Below, in pieces: positions 35,998 to 44,278 of a DNA stretch of 64,000 bases. This stretch comes from Bordetella genomosp. 10. GTDB taxonomy: Bacteria; Pseudomonadota; Gammaproteobacteria; Burkholderiales; Burkholderiaceae_B. Numbering within the stretch: the stretch's first letter is position 1; the number at the start of each line of letters is the position of its first letter. The position numbers were made by a program, and so were the translations under genes. The notes beneath the pieces were generated by a model. That model made no database searches and was not told the origin of the DNA. It saw nothing but the letters and a program-made list of their open reading frames with translations. The stretch spans positions 186,001 to 250,000 of the forward strand of contig NZ_NEVM01000002.1 in NCBI RefSeq assembly GCF_002261225.1, given 5' to 3'.

Positions 35998-36645
35998 TCA
36001 TGCCGGCAGGTAGGGCAGCAGGGCGTCGACGGTATTCATCACGTGCCGGCGCATCGTCGCCTCGCAGAGATCGGGATCGCCCGTCTGCAAGGCCGTGACC
36101 AGTTCTTCGTGCGCCTCGCGCATGCGCGGGACCCGGCCGGGCTGCGTGGCCCACATGCGCATGTACGGCTCCATCACGGAATGCAGGTCGGCCAATTGCG
36201 CCAGCAGGCGCGGTTGTCCGCAGAAGCCGCAGAGGTACTCGTGGAATTCGCGGTGCGAGGTCGTCCAGTCCAGGTAATCGCCGCTGCCCCGTTCGATATG
36301 GTCGATCATGCCCGCCAGCCTGCGCAGGTGGCCCGGCTCCATGTTGCGCACGGCATTGCGCACCGCCAGCCCCTCCAGCACGGAACGGATCTCGAAGACC
36401 TCGCGCAACTCCTGCGCGTTCAGGCTGCGCACCACCGCGCCGCGGTTGGCGCGGATGTCCAGCAGGCCTTCGGACGCCAGGCGGCGCAGGGCGCCCCGCA
36501 CCGGCATGCGGCTGGTGCCGATGCGCGCGGCGATGGTCTCGGTGACGACGCGTTGGCCGGGCAGCAGCCGTCCCAGGCGGATTTCCTGTTGGACATATTG
36601 ATAGGCTTCTTCTTCGGCGGAAACCGCCACCTTGTTGTACGCCAT
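35998..36645 (-). CDS. GntR-family regulator, FadR/FCD subfamily
   Basis: About 215 aa. The N-terminal winged HTH shows LLPGQRVVTETIAARIGTSR and MPVRGALRRLASEGLL. An all-helical FCD effector domain follows, with metal-ligand-type His residues in SHREFHEYL and RRHVMNTVDALL. ATG 36645 gives the usual family length; ATG 36678 is the alternative, and neither has a strong ribosome site. It is divergent from a Bug receptor gene, with a perfect palindrome between them that is a likely operator. FCD regulators commonly sense organic acids. Confidence 0.87.
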   Translation of the reverse strand: MAYNKVAVSAEEEAYQYVQQEIRLGRLLPGQRVVTETIAARIGTSRMPVRGALRRLASEGLLDIRANRGAVVRSLNAQELREVFEIRSVLEGLAVRNAVRNMEPGHLRRLAGMIDHIERGSGDYLDWTTSHREFHEYLCGFCGQPRLLAQLADLHSVMEPYMRMWATQPGRVPRMREAHEELVTALQTGDPDLCEATMRRHVMNTVDALLPYLPA

Positions 36646-36734
36646 GCCGCCGTCGTCCTGGTTCGGGTGCGGCGTCATCGTGACCGCCGGCGGTGAGGAT
36701 ACCTTTTCCACCCGCAGGCGTGAGCATATAAAAA

Positions 36735-36746
36735 ATTGGATCCAAT
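36735..36746. promoter_or_regulatory. Palindromic candidate GntR operator ATTGGATCCAAT
   Basis: Perfect 12-bp palindrome in an AT-rich patch of the divergent GntR/Bug intergenic region, about 90 nt from the GntR start and 120 nt from the Bug start. Binding by the adjacent FCD regulator is inferred from position and symmetry. Confidence 0.6.
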
Positions 36747-36865
36747 TATCCACTAATGCAAACCCCTATGGTGCGCCGCCGCAATGACGCTTTAAATGGC
36801 GGCTTCGCGCCGGCCCGATTCGGACACGGGCCGCGCCTTCCATCGATCCGAACCAAGGGGAACGC

Positions 36866-37846
36866 ATGAACCGTATTCTCAAATCCTTGCTGGGCCTGGG
36901 CGCGCTGGCCGTCGCCGCCACCGGCGCCGCCCATGCGGAAGACGCCGCCTCCTGGCCGCAGCGTCCCGTCAAGATCGTCGTGCCGTTCCAGGCGGGGTCG
37001 GCGACGGACCTGATCTCGCGCCAATTGGGCGCGGCCCTGTCCACCGAGCTGGGCCAGTCCTTCGTGGTGGAGGCGCGTCCCGGCGCGGCGGCGGCCATCG
37101 GCTCGACGGTGGTGGCGCGCGCGGAAGCCGACGGCTACACGCTGTTGATGGGCGGGCCGGCGGCGCTGGTCACCAACCGCTTCATGCAGAAGAACCTCAG
37201 CTACGACCCGGACAAGTTCGAGCTGATCTCCATGGTCGCCATCACGCCGAACGTGCTGCTGACCACGCCCAACCAGCCCTTCAAGACCTTGCCGGAAATG
37301 GTCGCCTACGCCAAGGCTCATCCGGGCGTGCTGACCTATGCGTCCTTCGGCACCGGCACCACCTCGCACCTGGCGGGCGAACTGCTGAAGAAGACGGCGG
37401 GCATCGAGCTGGTGCACGTTCCCTACAAGGGCGCGGGCGAGGCCATTCCCGCCTTGCTGGGCGGGCAGGTGACGATGTACTTCGACACCATCATGACGGG
37501 CCTGCCGCAGGTCAAGAGCGGCGCGCTGGTGGCGCTGGGCATGTCCAACAGCAAGCGTTCGGCGCTGGCGCCCAACATCCCGACCATCGCCGAGCAGGGC
37601 TATCCCGGCTACGACATCGCCCCGTGGTATGGCCTGGTGGCGCCGCACGGCACCCCGCAGGCCATCGTCGACAAGCTGAATGCGGCCGTGAACAAGGCGC
37701 TGGCCGATCCCAAGCTGCGCGACAAGCTGGCCGAGGCGGGCGCCGAGCCCCAGGGCGGCACGCGCGCGGAGTTCGCCGCCTACATCAAGAGCGAAATTCC
37801 CCGCACCGAGCAGTTGATCAAGCAGTCCGGCGTGACGATGCAGTAA
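36866..37846 (+). CDS. Bug-family periplasmic solute receptor
   Basis: 326 aa. A signal peptide ends near GAAHA. Family pattern: WPQRPVKIVVPFQAGSATDL, RPGAAAAIGSTVVARAEADG, YASFGTGTTSHLAGEL, VPYKGAGEAIPALLGGQ and a C-terminal IKSEIPRTEQLIKQSG. No TctA/TctB genes are present. It is divergent from the GntR regulator with a shared candidate operator, so its expression is probably controlled by an organic-acid effector. Ligand unknown. Confidence 0.9.
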   Translation: MNRILKSLLGLGALAVAATGAAHAEDAASWPQRPVKIVVPFQAGSATDLISRQLGAALSTELGQSFVVEARPGAAAAIGSTVVARAEADGYTLLMGGPAALVTNRFMQKNLSYDPDKFELISMVAITPNVLLTTPNQPFKTLPEMVAYAKAHPGVLTYASFGTGTTSHLAGELLKKTAGIELVHVPYKGAGEAIPALLGGQVTMYFDTIMTGLPQVKSGALVALGMSNSKRSALAPNIPTIAEQGYPGYDIAPWYGLVAPHGTPQAIVDKLNAAVNKALADPKLRDKLAEAGAEPQGGTRAEFAAYIKSEIPRTEQLIKQSGVTMQ

Positions 37847-37937
37847 GCCGGCGGCGAATGTCGCGCCCCGCGCCTCCGCGGCCACGCGGGACGCGGGGGC
37901 TTCCGGCGGCAAGGGGCGCCGCCGCGCGTGAATCGGA

Positions 37938-38468
37938 TCAGGGCACGATCGAGAACATCAACGCGGGAACCGGCGCCCCATGCAACTGGATGCGATTGCG
38001 CGCCACGCCTTCGAATTCCGCGCCATATTTGCGGGCCACGGCCTCGCTTGCCGCGTTGCCCGCGGCGATCACGATTTCGACGCGTTGCATGCCCAGCGTA
38101 TTGAACGCGTAGGGCACCAGGGCCCGCACCGTGCGCAGCGCGACGTGCTGCCGCTGGGCCGACTGTTTTACCCAGTATCCCAGGTTGCAGAAGAGATTCT
38201 GGCGATTGATCGCGTTGAGCCCCGCGCCGCCGAGGAGTTCGCCCGTTTCCTGTGAAAACACGCCCACCTCGTATCCTGTCCTGGCTCGCCTGCTGGCGCG
38301 GCATTCCTTGAACCAGGCGAGCGCATCGCGTTCGGAAAACGCGGGCGTGCACCACGACATCCATCGTCCTACCGTGTCGACGGAGGCGCGCACCGCGCTG
38401 GCGTACTCTGTTGCGTCGCTGTCGCGAAAGCCACGGAAAACCAATCCTTCGAAAGTCATGGGCGACAT
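37938..38468 (-). CDS. GNAT-family acetyltransferase (RimJ/RimL type)
   Basis: 176 aa. It matches the RimJ/RimL-like group: WFKECRASRRARTGYEVGVF, LGYWVKQSAQRQHVALRTVR (acetyl-CoA loop region), ALVPYAFNTLGMQRVEIVIA, then GNAASEAVARKYGAEFEGVA. It would acetylate a protein N-terminus or small amine. ATG 38468 has GAGGAA upstream and is preferred to 38492. It sits between a Bug receptor and the oxidoreductase with no evident tie to either. Confidence 0.87.
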   Translation of the reverse strand: MSPMTFEGLVFRGFRDSDATEYASAVRASVDTVGRWMSWCTPAFSERDALAWFKECRASRRARTGYEVGVFSQETGELLGGAGLNAINRQNLFCNLGYWVKQSAQRQHVALRTVRALVPYAFNTLGMQRVEIVIAAGNAASEAVARKYGAEFEGVARNRIQLHGAPVPALMFSIVP

Positions 38469-38552
38469 TGCCGATTCCTCGTGCCGATTCATCTTCCGAT
38501 GATACAAGGATCGCCATGCCGGCCTTGCCGTGGATTCCCCGGCGGGTTTCGC

Positions 38553-39464
38553 TCACCCGATATCGGCGTTCGCCAGCAGCGTGCGCCACTCGGGCAGCCG
38601 GCCCTGTTCGTCCAGGTCGCCGCGCAGCGACAGGCCCTTGCGCGCCAGCTTTTCCTGCACGTCGGCGATGGCGGTGGCCAGGCTGCCGTCCATGCCGAGC
38701 TCGCCCAGCATCGCGGCGGCTTCGCGCATTTCTTCCGAACGGCGCTGCCCATGTTCGGCGACGCGGCCGATCAGGTATGCCTCGTAGCCCTGGTCCCAGC
38801 CCACGCCCGGGAAGGTCGCGGCGAGCGAGGCCAGCACGTGGTCGTCGACGCCGAAATGGCGGGCCGCGAGCATGGATTGCACGCACAGCGCTTCGGTGCC
38901 CTTGATCATGATGCTGCGGCAGAGCTTGATGGCCGAGGCCAGGCCGACGTCGTCGGCGACGGCCTGCGTGCGCAGGCCCAGCGCGTTGAGTTCTTCGGAG
39001 ATCGCGCGCGCGCGGCGGCCGCCCAGCAGCATGGGCACGCGTATGCCTTGCGGCGGCACCGGCGCCATGACGGCCGCTTCGACATAGTCGGCGCCGGCGC
39101 GTTCGATGTGCGCGCAATTGCGCTGCTTGACCTTGGGCGATACGGAGTTCAGGTCGATGAAAGTCTGGCCCGGCTTCATGAGCGGGGCGGCCGCCGTCGC
39201 CACGGCTTCGGCCTGGCTGGCGGTGACCGCCGACAGCACCCATTGCGCGTCCGCCAGCGCGCCGGCCAGCGTGTCGGCGAGCCGGGCGCCGCTGCGTTCG
39301 GCGCGCGCCTGGATCTGCGCCCGCGTGGCGGCGTGGCCGAGCTTGGTGTCGTAGGCCGTCACCGCGCAGCCTTGCTCGACGAGCGCTTGCGCGAGGATGG
39401 GGCCGACCTCGCCGAAACCGATGATGGCGATGGCGTGCGCGGCGTTCGAGGGGTGTCGTTGCAT
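38553..39464 (-). CDS. NAD(P)-binding 6-phosphogluconate-dehydrogenase-like oxidoreductase (DUF1932 type)
   Basis: 303 aa. The N-terminal Rossmann motif IAIIGFGEVGPILAQALVEQ and the segment FIDLNSVSPKVKQRNCAHIE place it near the 3-hydroxyisobutyrate/6-phosphogluconate dehydrogenase superfamily. The C-terminal half resembles DUF1932. Such genes recur beside aromatic meta-cleavage genes in Burkholderiales, where they may oxidise a hydroxy-acid intermediate; the substrate is unproven. A dicarboxylate symporter gene lies 37 nt upstream on the same strand. Confidence 0.82.
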   Translation of the reverse strand: MQRHPSNAAHAIAIIGFGEVGPILAQALVEQGCAVTAYDTKLGHAATRAQIQARAERSGARLADTLAGALADAQWVLSAVTASQAEAVATAAAPLMKPGQTFIDLNSVSPKVKQRNCAHIERAGADYVEAAVMAPVPPQGIRVPMLLGGRRARAISEELNALGLRTQAVADDVGLASAIKLCRSIMIKGTEALCVQSMLAARHFGVDDHVLASLAATFPGVGWDQGYEAYLIGRVAEHGQRRSEEMREAAAMLGELGMDGSLATAIADVQEKLARKGLSLRGDLDEQGRLPEWRTLLANADIG

Positions 39465-39501
39465 GAGGGTTCTCCGGAATGCGGGATGAGACGGATGGGA
39501 A

Positions 39502-40854
39502 TCAGGTCAGGCGGTCGCCGGCGGGCGCTTCGATGGCGCGCGCCTGGGCCGGCGCCGGCTCGGGTGGCGTGGGCGACGCGGGCGAGGGGCCTTCCTCGCG
39601 CCCGTAGGCGTCGAAGCGGCGGCGGTCGAACATGCCTTCCCATCTGGACAGCACGAACACCGCCACGCTGTTGCCGATCACGTTGGTGGTCGAGGTGGCG
39701 ATGGCGAGGATGCGGTCGATGCCGAACAGCAGGCCCACGCCGCTCAGCGGCAGCGCGCGCGTCGACTGCAGCGTGGCCGTCAGCTTGACCAGGGCGCCGC
39801 CTGCCGCGCCGGCGCCACCCTTGGACGTCACCAGCATCACCGCCAGCAGGGCCAGTTGCTGCGACAGCGGCAGCGGCGTGTCGGTGGCCTGCGCAATGAA
39901 GCCGACGCCGCAGGCCATGTAGAGGCAGGCGCCGTCGATGTTGAAGCTGTAGCCCGCCGGCAGCACGAAGCCGACCACGGCCTCGTCGCAGCCCGCCTGG
40001 CCCAGCTTGGCCACCAGGCGCGGAAACGCGGCTTCGCTGGCGGCCGTGCCCATGGCGATGACGGCCTCGTCCTTGATCACCGAGAGGATGCGGAAGATGG
40101 ACAGGCCGGCGAGGGCGGCCACCGACCCCAGGACCAGCAGGATGAAGATCACGGCGCTGGCGTAATAGGTGAGGATGTAGCGCAGCAGGTACAGCAGCGT
40201 CGCGCCGCCATAGCTGCCGACGGCGGCGGCCATGGCGCCGAAGGCGCCGAGGGGCGACAGGCGCATGATGAAGCCGAGTATCCGGAAGACGATGGCCTGC
40301 GCCTCGTCGAGCAGCTTGTAGGCGATCCAGTCGGGCTTGCCGGCCAGGCTCAGCGCGGCGCCGACCAGCAGGGAAACGAACAGCACCGGCAGGATGTCGC
40401 CCGACGTGAAGGCCGAGAACAGCGTGCGCGGGATGATGGATAGCAGGAAGTGCGTCAACGAGAAGTCCGCGCTGCTCGCCTTCAGGATGCTGTCCGTGGC
40501 GTGTCCCGCCCCCGCCGCGTCCAGGGCCGAGGCATGCAGGCCGTCGCCCGGGCGCAGGACGTTGACGACGATGAAACCCACCAGCATGGCCAGGGTGCTG
40601 ACGACCTCGAAATAAAGCAGCGTCTTCACGCCGAGCCGGCCCAGCCGGCGAAAGTCCTTGACGTGCCCGACGCCGTGCACGACCGTGCAGAAGATGATCG
40701 GCCCCAGCATCATTTTCAGCAGGGCGATGAAGCCTTCGCCCAGGGGCTTCATCTGCACCGCGTGGCGCGGCGAGAGCAGTCCGAACACGATGGCCAGGGC
40801 GATGGCGATGAGCACCTGGACGTAGAGTTTGCCAAGCGTTTTCACGGCGTTCAT
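39502..40854 (-). CDS. Dicarboxylate/cation symporter, DctA/GltP family
   Basis: 450 aa, eight membrane helices plus re-entrant loops. Family blocks: GEGFIALLKMMLGPIIFCTV, GTAASEAAFPRLVAKLGQAG (the usual serine-rich SSS-like loop appears as TAASEAAF), VLPAGYSFNIDGACLYMA and VTSKGGAGAAGGALV. It takes up C4-dicarboxylates or related organic acids with Na+ or H+. A hydrophilic Pro-rich tail (SPASPTPPEPAPAQ) is added. It lies between a Bug receptor and the DUF1932 oxidoreductase, consistent with uptake for the LigJ/GalD pathway. Confidence 0.92.
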   Translation of the reverse strand: MNAVKTLGKLYVQVLIAIALAIVFGLLSPRHAVQMKPLGEGFIALLKMMLGPIIFCTVVHGVGHVKDFRRLGRLGVKTLLYFEVVSTLAMLVGFIVVNVLRPGDGLHASALDAAGAGHATDSILKASSADFSLTHFLLSIIPRTLFSAFTSGDILPVLFVSLLVGAALSLAGKPDWIAYKLLDEAQAIVFRILGFIMRLSPLGAFGAMAAAVGSYGGATLLYLLRYILTYYASAVIFILLVLGSVAALAGLSIFRILSVIKDEAVIAMGTAASEAAFPRLVAKLGQAGCDEAVVGFVLPAGYSFNIDGACLYMACGVGFIAQATDTPLPLSQQLALLAVMLVTSKGGAGAAGGALVKLTATLQSTRALPLSGVGLLFGIDRILAIATSTTNVIGNSVAVFVLSRWEGMFDRRRFDAYGREEGPSPASPTPPEPAPAQARAIEAPAGDRLT

Positions 40855-40877
40855 CGTCGATTCATGGGCGCGGCGGA

Positions 40878-41864
40878 TCACTCGGGCTTGATGCCCGCGA
40901 GCGCCACCGCCTGCCTGGCGTTTTCGTATTCGGCGCGCAGGAATTCGCCGAAGCCGCCGGCGGTTCTCTGCTGCCCGGACGCGACGACCACGCCGAGGTC
41001 GGCGAGCTTGCCGGCGACGGCGGCGCTGGCGAGGCTGGCCGATACGCCTTGCTGCAAGGACGCGACCACCGGCTCCGGCGTCTTCGCGGGCGCCAGCAGG
41101 CCGACGTAGCTGGAGGCGACGAAGTCGGGCACGCCCGCCTCGATGAAGGAGGGAATGGCGGGCGCCAGCGCCATGCGCTGCCTGGCCGCGACGGCGATGA
41201 CGCGGACCTTGCCGGCGCGCAGCAGCGGGAGCACGGTGGAGAATTCCGTCATGGTGGCGTCCAGGCTGCCGCCCAGCAGGTCCGGGATCAGCGCGCCGCC
41301 GCCCCGATAGGGCACGTGGACCAGTTTGGCGCCGGACAGCGCGTTCAGGCGCATCAGGCTCAGGTGCGTGGCGCTGCCGATGCCGGAGGTGCCGGTGTTG
41401 ATGCGCCGCTGCCTGGACAGGGCGACGAGCTCGGCCAGGGTGTGCGCGGGTATCGAGGGATTGACCACGATCACGTGCGGCACGTAGCCGAACAGGGCGA
41501 CCGGCGCGAAGTCGCGCAGCGGGTCGTACGGCAGGCGGGCCTGGATGAAGGGATTGACCGTCAGGGGACCGTTGGACCCGACCAGCAGCGTGTAGCCGTC
41601 GGCGGGCGCGCGCGCGACCATGTCCGCGCCGATGCTGCCACCCGCGCCGGGCTTGTTTTCCACCACGGCCGACACGCCCAGGGCTTGCGTCAGCCCCGCG
41701 CCGACCACGCGCGCGGTGGCGTCGACGTTGCCGCCCGGGGCGAAGGGGACGATCAGGCGTAGCGGGCGGTCGGGGAAGCCGGCGGCCCGGGCCAGGGGGG
41801 GCAGCAGGGCGGCGGCCAAGGCGCCGGCCGCGCCGAGGACGAATTCGCGGCGGGATGTTTTCAT
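40878..41864 (-). CDS. Bug-family periplasmic receptor with Tat-like signal
   Basis: 328 aa. The leader TSRREFVLGAAGALAAALLP has a twin-arginine pattern, suggesting Tat export, which is unusual compared with the Sec-type leaders of the other Bug proteins here. Family motifs: DRPLRLIVPFAPGGNVDATA, KPGAGGSIGADMVARAPADG, GTSGIGSATHLSLMRL and VPYRGGGALIPDLLGG. It lies 23 nt upstream of the symporter gene and 63 nt downstream of ligJ, so it is probably in the same transcript as both. Likely ligand: a pathway tri- or dicarboxylate, by inference. Confidence 0.88.
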   Translation of the reverse strand: MKTSRREFVLGAAGALAAALLPPLARAAGFPDRPLRLIVPFAPGGNVDATARVVGAGLTQALGVSAVVENKPGAGGSIGADMVARAPADGYTLLVGSNGPLTVNPFIQARLPYDPLRDFAPVALFGYVPHVIVVNPSIPAHTLAELVALSRQRRINTGTSGIGSATHLSLMRLNALSGAKLVHVPYRGGGALIPDLLGGSLDATMTEFSTVLPLLRAGKVRVIAVAARQRMALAPAIPSFIEAGVPDFVASSYVGLLAPAKTPEPVVASLQQGVSASLASAAVAGKLADLGVVVASGQQRTAGGFGEFLRAEYENARQAVALAGIKPE

Positions 41865-41927
41865 TGTCTCTTCCTTTGTCGTTCCGGCGTGTGCGGGTGT
41901 GCCGGTGCTTCGGTGCTTCGGTGGGCG

Positions 41928-42956
41928 TTATCTGCCTCTGGCCTTGAGCGCGGCGTCCAGGCGCGGGTAGACGCGCCGCGCGTTGCCTTCGTAGATCAGG
42001 CGCCGGTCGGCGTCGGTGAGATGCGGCGCCGCGTCGATGTAGCGCCGCGTATCGTCGTAGTGAAAGCCGGTGGTGGGATCGATGCCACGCACGGCGCCTA
42101 TCATTTCGCTGGCGAACAGCACGTTGCGCACGGGGATGACCTGCGCCAGCAGGTCGATGCCGGGCTGGTGGTAGACGCAGGTGTCGAAGAAGATGTTGTT
42201 CAGCAGCGATTCGTTCAACGGCGGCTTCTTCATTTCCTGCGCCAGCCCGCGGAAGCGGCCCCAGTGGTAGGGCACCGCGCCGCCGCCGTGCGGGATGATG
42301 AATTTCAGGTCCGGGAAGTCCTTGAACAGGTCCGAGGTCAGGCATTGCATGAAGGCCGTGGTGTCGGCGTTCAGGTAGTGCGCGCCCGTCGTATGGAAGC
42401 AGGCGTTGCAACTGGTGCTGACGTGGATCATGGCGGGCACGCCGTACTCCACCATTTTTTCGTACAGCGGATACCAGTAGCGGTCGCCCAGGGGCGGCGA
42501 GGTCCAGTGGCCGCCGGAAGGGTCGGGGTTCAGGTTGATGGCGACGAAGCCGTACTCCTTCACGCAGCGCTCCAGCTCCGGGAGGGAGGTGGCGATGGGC
42601 GCGCCCGGCGATTGCGGCAGCATCGCCGCGCCGATGAAGTGGTCGGGAAACAGCGCGGCGACGCGATGGCAGAGTTCATTGCAGATCGCCGCCCAGGCCA
42701 GGCTGGTCTGCAGGTCGCCGACGTGGTGGGCCATGAAACTGGCGCGCGGCGAGAAGATGGTCAGGTCGCTGCCGCGTTCGCGCATCAGGCGCAACTGGTT
42801 GGCGGCGATGGATGCGCGGATTTCATCGTCGCCGATGCGCAGGTCGGCCGCGCGGGGCGCGGACGCGGGGTCCTTGAGGCCGGCGATCTGCCGGTTGCGC
42901 CAGTCCTCCAGCGCCTTCGGCGCGGTGGTGTAGTGGCCGTGGCAGTCTATGATCAA
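41928..42956 (-). CDS. ligJ: 4-oxalomesaconate hydratase (LigJ-like amidohydrolase fold)
   Basis: 342 aa, matching LigJ (about 341). It hydrates 4-oxalomesaconate to 4-carboxy-4-hydroxy-2-oxoadipate in the protocatechuate 4,5-cleavage/gallate pathway. The start IIDCHGHYTTAPKALEDWRN carries the metal-site HxH; IIPHGGGAVPYHWGRFRGL and LFASEMIGAVRGIDP are further family blocks. The start is TTG 42956, with GGAG seven bases upstream; no in-frame ATG fits. It is 86 nt after galD on the same strand. Confidence 0.92.
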   Translation of the reverse strand: MIIDCHGHYTTAPKALEDWRNRQIAGLKDPASAPRAADLRIGDDEIRASIAANQLRLMRERGSDLTIFSPRASFMAHHVGDLQTSLAWAAICNELCHRVAALFPDHFIGAAMLPQSPGAPIATSLPELERCVKEYGFVAINLNPDPSGGHWTSPPLGDRYWYPLYEKMVEYGVPAMIHVSTSCNACFHTTGAHYLNADTTAFMQCLTSDLFKDFPDLKFIIPHGGGAVPYHWGRFRGLAQEMKKPPLNESLLNNIFFDTCVYHQPGIDLLAQVIPVRNVLFASEMIGAVRGIDPTTGFHYDDTRRYIDAAPHLTDADRRLIYEGNARRVYPRLDAALKARGR

Positions 42957-43042
42957 AGTGTTCTCCAGGATGTCGTGAACGGGTCCGGGGCCGGGGTCGT
43001 GCTCGCCGCGTGAGCCGGGGGCGGCGAGCGTCGCCGGATGGA

Positions 43043-44191
43043 TCAGGAAGTGGCGGCATGGGCCGCCGGCACCCGCGCCGACAGTTGCACTTCCCCGCGC
43101 ATGATCAGGCGAGCCGTGCGCAACAGGGCGGCGCGCAGGACCTTGCGCGCATCGGCGGGATCCAGTTCCAAGCCGACGCTGAATTCGCCCGACGGGTGTT
43201 CCACCGACACCTGCTTGCGCAGGCCCGGTTCGAGCCGTGCCACGCCCGCCGCGACGGATTCCTCCAGCACGCAGGCGGTGGCCACGGTCACCGCGGCCAG
43301 CACGCCGATGGCGTCGTGGCAGACATGGGGAATGAAGCAGCGCGTGGAAATCGCGCCGCCCGCCCGCGGCGGCGCGACCAGGCACATCTTGGGATAGGGT
43401 TTTTCGCTGACGTCGCCCAGGCCCATGAGCCGCGCGGCCCGCAGGCGGATGGCTTCGACGCGGCGCTTGAGATCGGCGTCGGCATTCAGCTCGGCAACCG
43501 TCTCATAGCCGCTGCGGCCGAGGTCGGCCGCGCGCATCAGCACCATGGGCATGCCGTTGTCGATACAGGTGATTTCCAGGCTGCCCGCGCCGTCGTCTTC
43601 GATGCGGTCAAGCGGCCGGCCCGTGGGTAACAGGCCGCTGCATACCGACCCCGCCGTATCGAGGAAATCGATGTAGACGGGTGCGGCGGTGCCGGGCACG
43701 CCGTCGATGCGGGCGTCGCCGTCGTAGCGGACCCTGCCGTCGGGCGTCTGCACGGTGATATCGCATTGCATGCCGGTGTTCAAGGCCAGGACCCGGAAGG
43801 TGCTGCTTTCACCGCGGGCTTGCAGCAGGCCGGTTTCCAGCGCGAAGGGGACGGCGGCGGCCAGCATGTTGCCGCAGTTCGGCGTGGTGTCCACCTTGGC
43901 CTGCGCGATCGACACCTGCGCGAACAGGAACTCCAGGTCCACGCCGGGCGCGGCGCCGGGGCCGACGATGCCGACCTTGCTGGTCAGCGGGTGGGCGCCG
44001 CCCAGGCCGTCGATCTGGCGCGCGTCGGGCGAACCCATGGCGGCGAGCAGGACGGCGTCGCGCGCGGCGATGTCCGCTGGCAGGTCCGCCGCCTTGAAAA
44101 AGGGGCCGCGCGAGGTGCCGCCCCGCATCAGCATGCAGGGCACGGCCTGCTGCCTTTGGCTTTCCCTGGCCTTGTCTTGTCCAGCGCTCAT
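43043..44191 (-). CDS. galD: 4-oxalomesaconate tautomerase (GalD, PrpF family)
   Basis: 382 aa. PrpF-like isomerases share a diaminopimelate-epimerase fold; here VPCMLMRGGTSRGPFFKAAD opens the protein, KVDTTPNCGNMLAAAVPFAL contains the catalytic-site Cys, and CFIPHVCHDAIGVLAAV follows. GalD converts the keto form of 4-oxalomesaconate to the enol used by the hydratase. It starts the galD-ligJ-Bug-dctA-oxidoreductase series and is divergent from a LysR gene, so that regulator probably controls it. Confidence 0.9.
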   Translation of the reverse strand: MSAGQDKARESQRQQAVPCMLMRGGTSRGPFFKAADLPADIAARDAVLLAAMGSPDARQIDGLGGAHPLTSKVGIVGPGAAPGVDLEFLFAQVSIAQAKVDTTPNCGNMLAAAVPFALETGLLQARGESSTFRVLALNTGMQCDITVQTPDGRVRYDGDARIDGVPGTAAPVYIDFLDTAGSVCSGLLPTGRPLDRIEDDGAGSLEITCIDNGMPMVLMRAADLGRSGYETVAELNADADLKRRVEAIRLRAARLMGLGDVSEKPYPKMCLVAPPRAGGAISTRCFIPHVCHDAIGVLAAVTVATACVLEESVAAGVARLEPGLRKQVSVEHPSGEFSVGLELDPADARKVLRAALLRTARLIMRGEVQLSARVPAAHAATS

Positions 44192-44222
44192 TGTCTCCGC
44201 TCTCGTTCTATGTTTGAGCGCA

Positions 44223-44261
44223 GTATGGTTCCGCGGCGGCGCATACGGGTTGCCTTGTATG
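44223..44261. promoter_or_regulatory. Candidate LysR operator (GTATG / CATAC dyads) between galD and the LysR gene
   Basis: GTATG at 44223-44227, CATAC at 44242-44246 and GTATG at 44257-44261. The CATAC-N10-GTATG dyad fits the usual interrupted LysR half-site layout. It lies in the 87-nt divergent intergenic region. Confidence 0.5.
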
Positions 44262-44278
44262 GGGGAGGGCGTTCTAAT

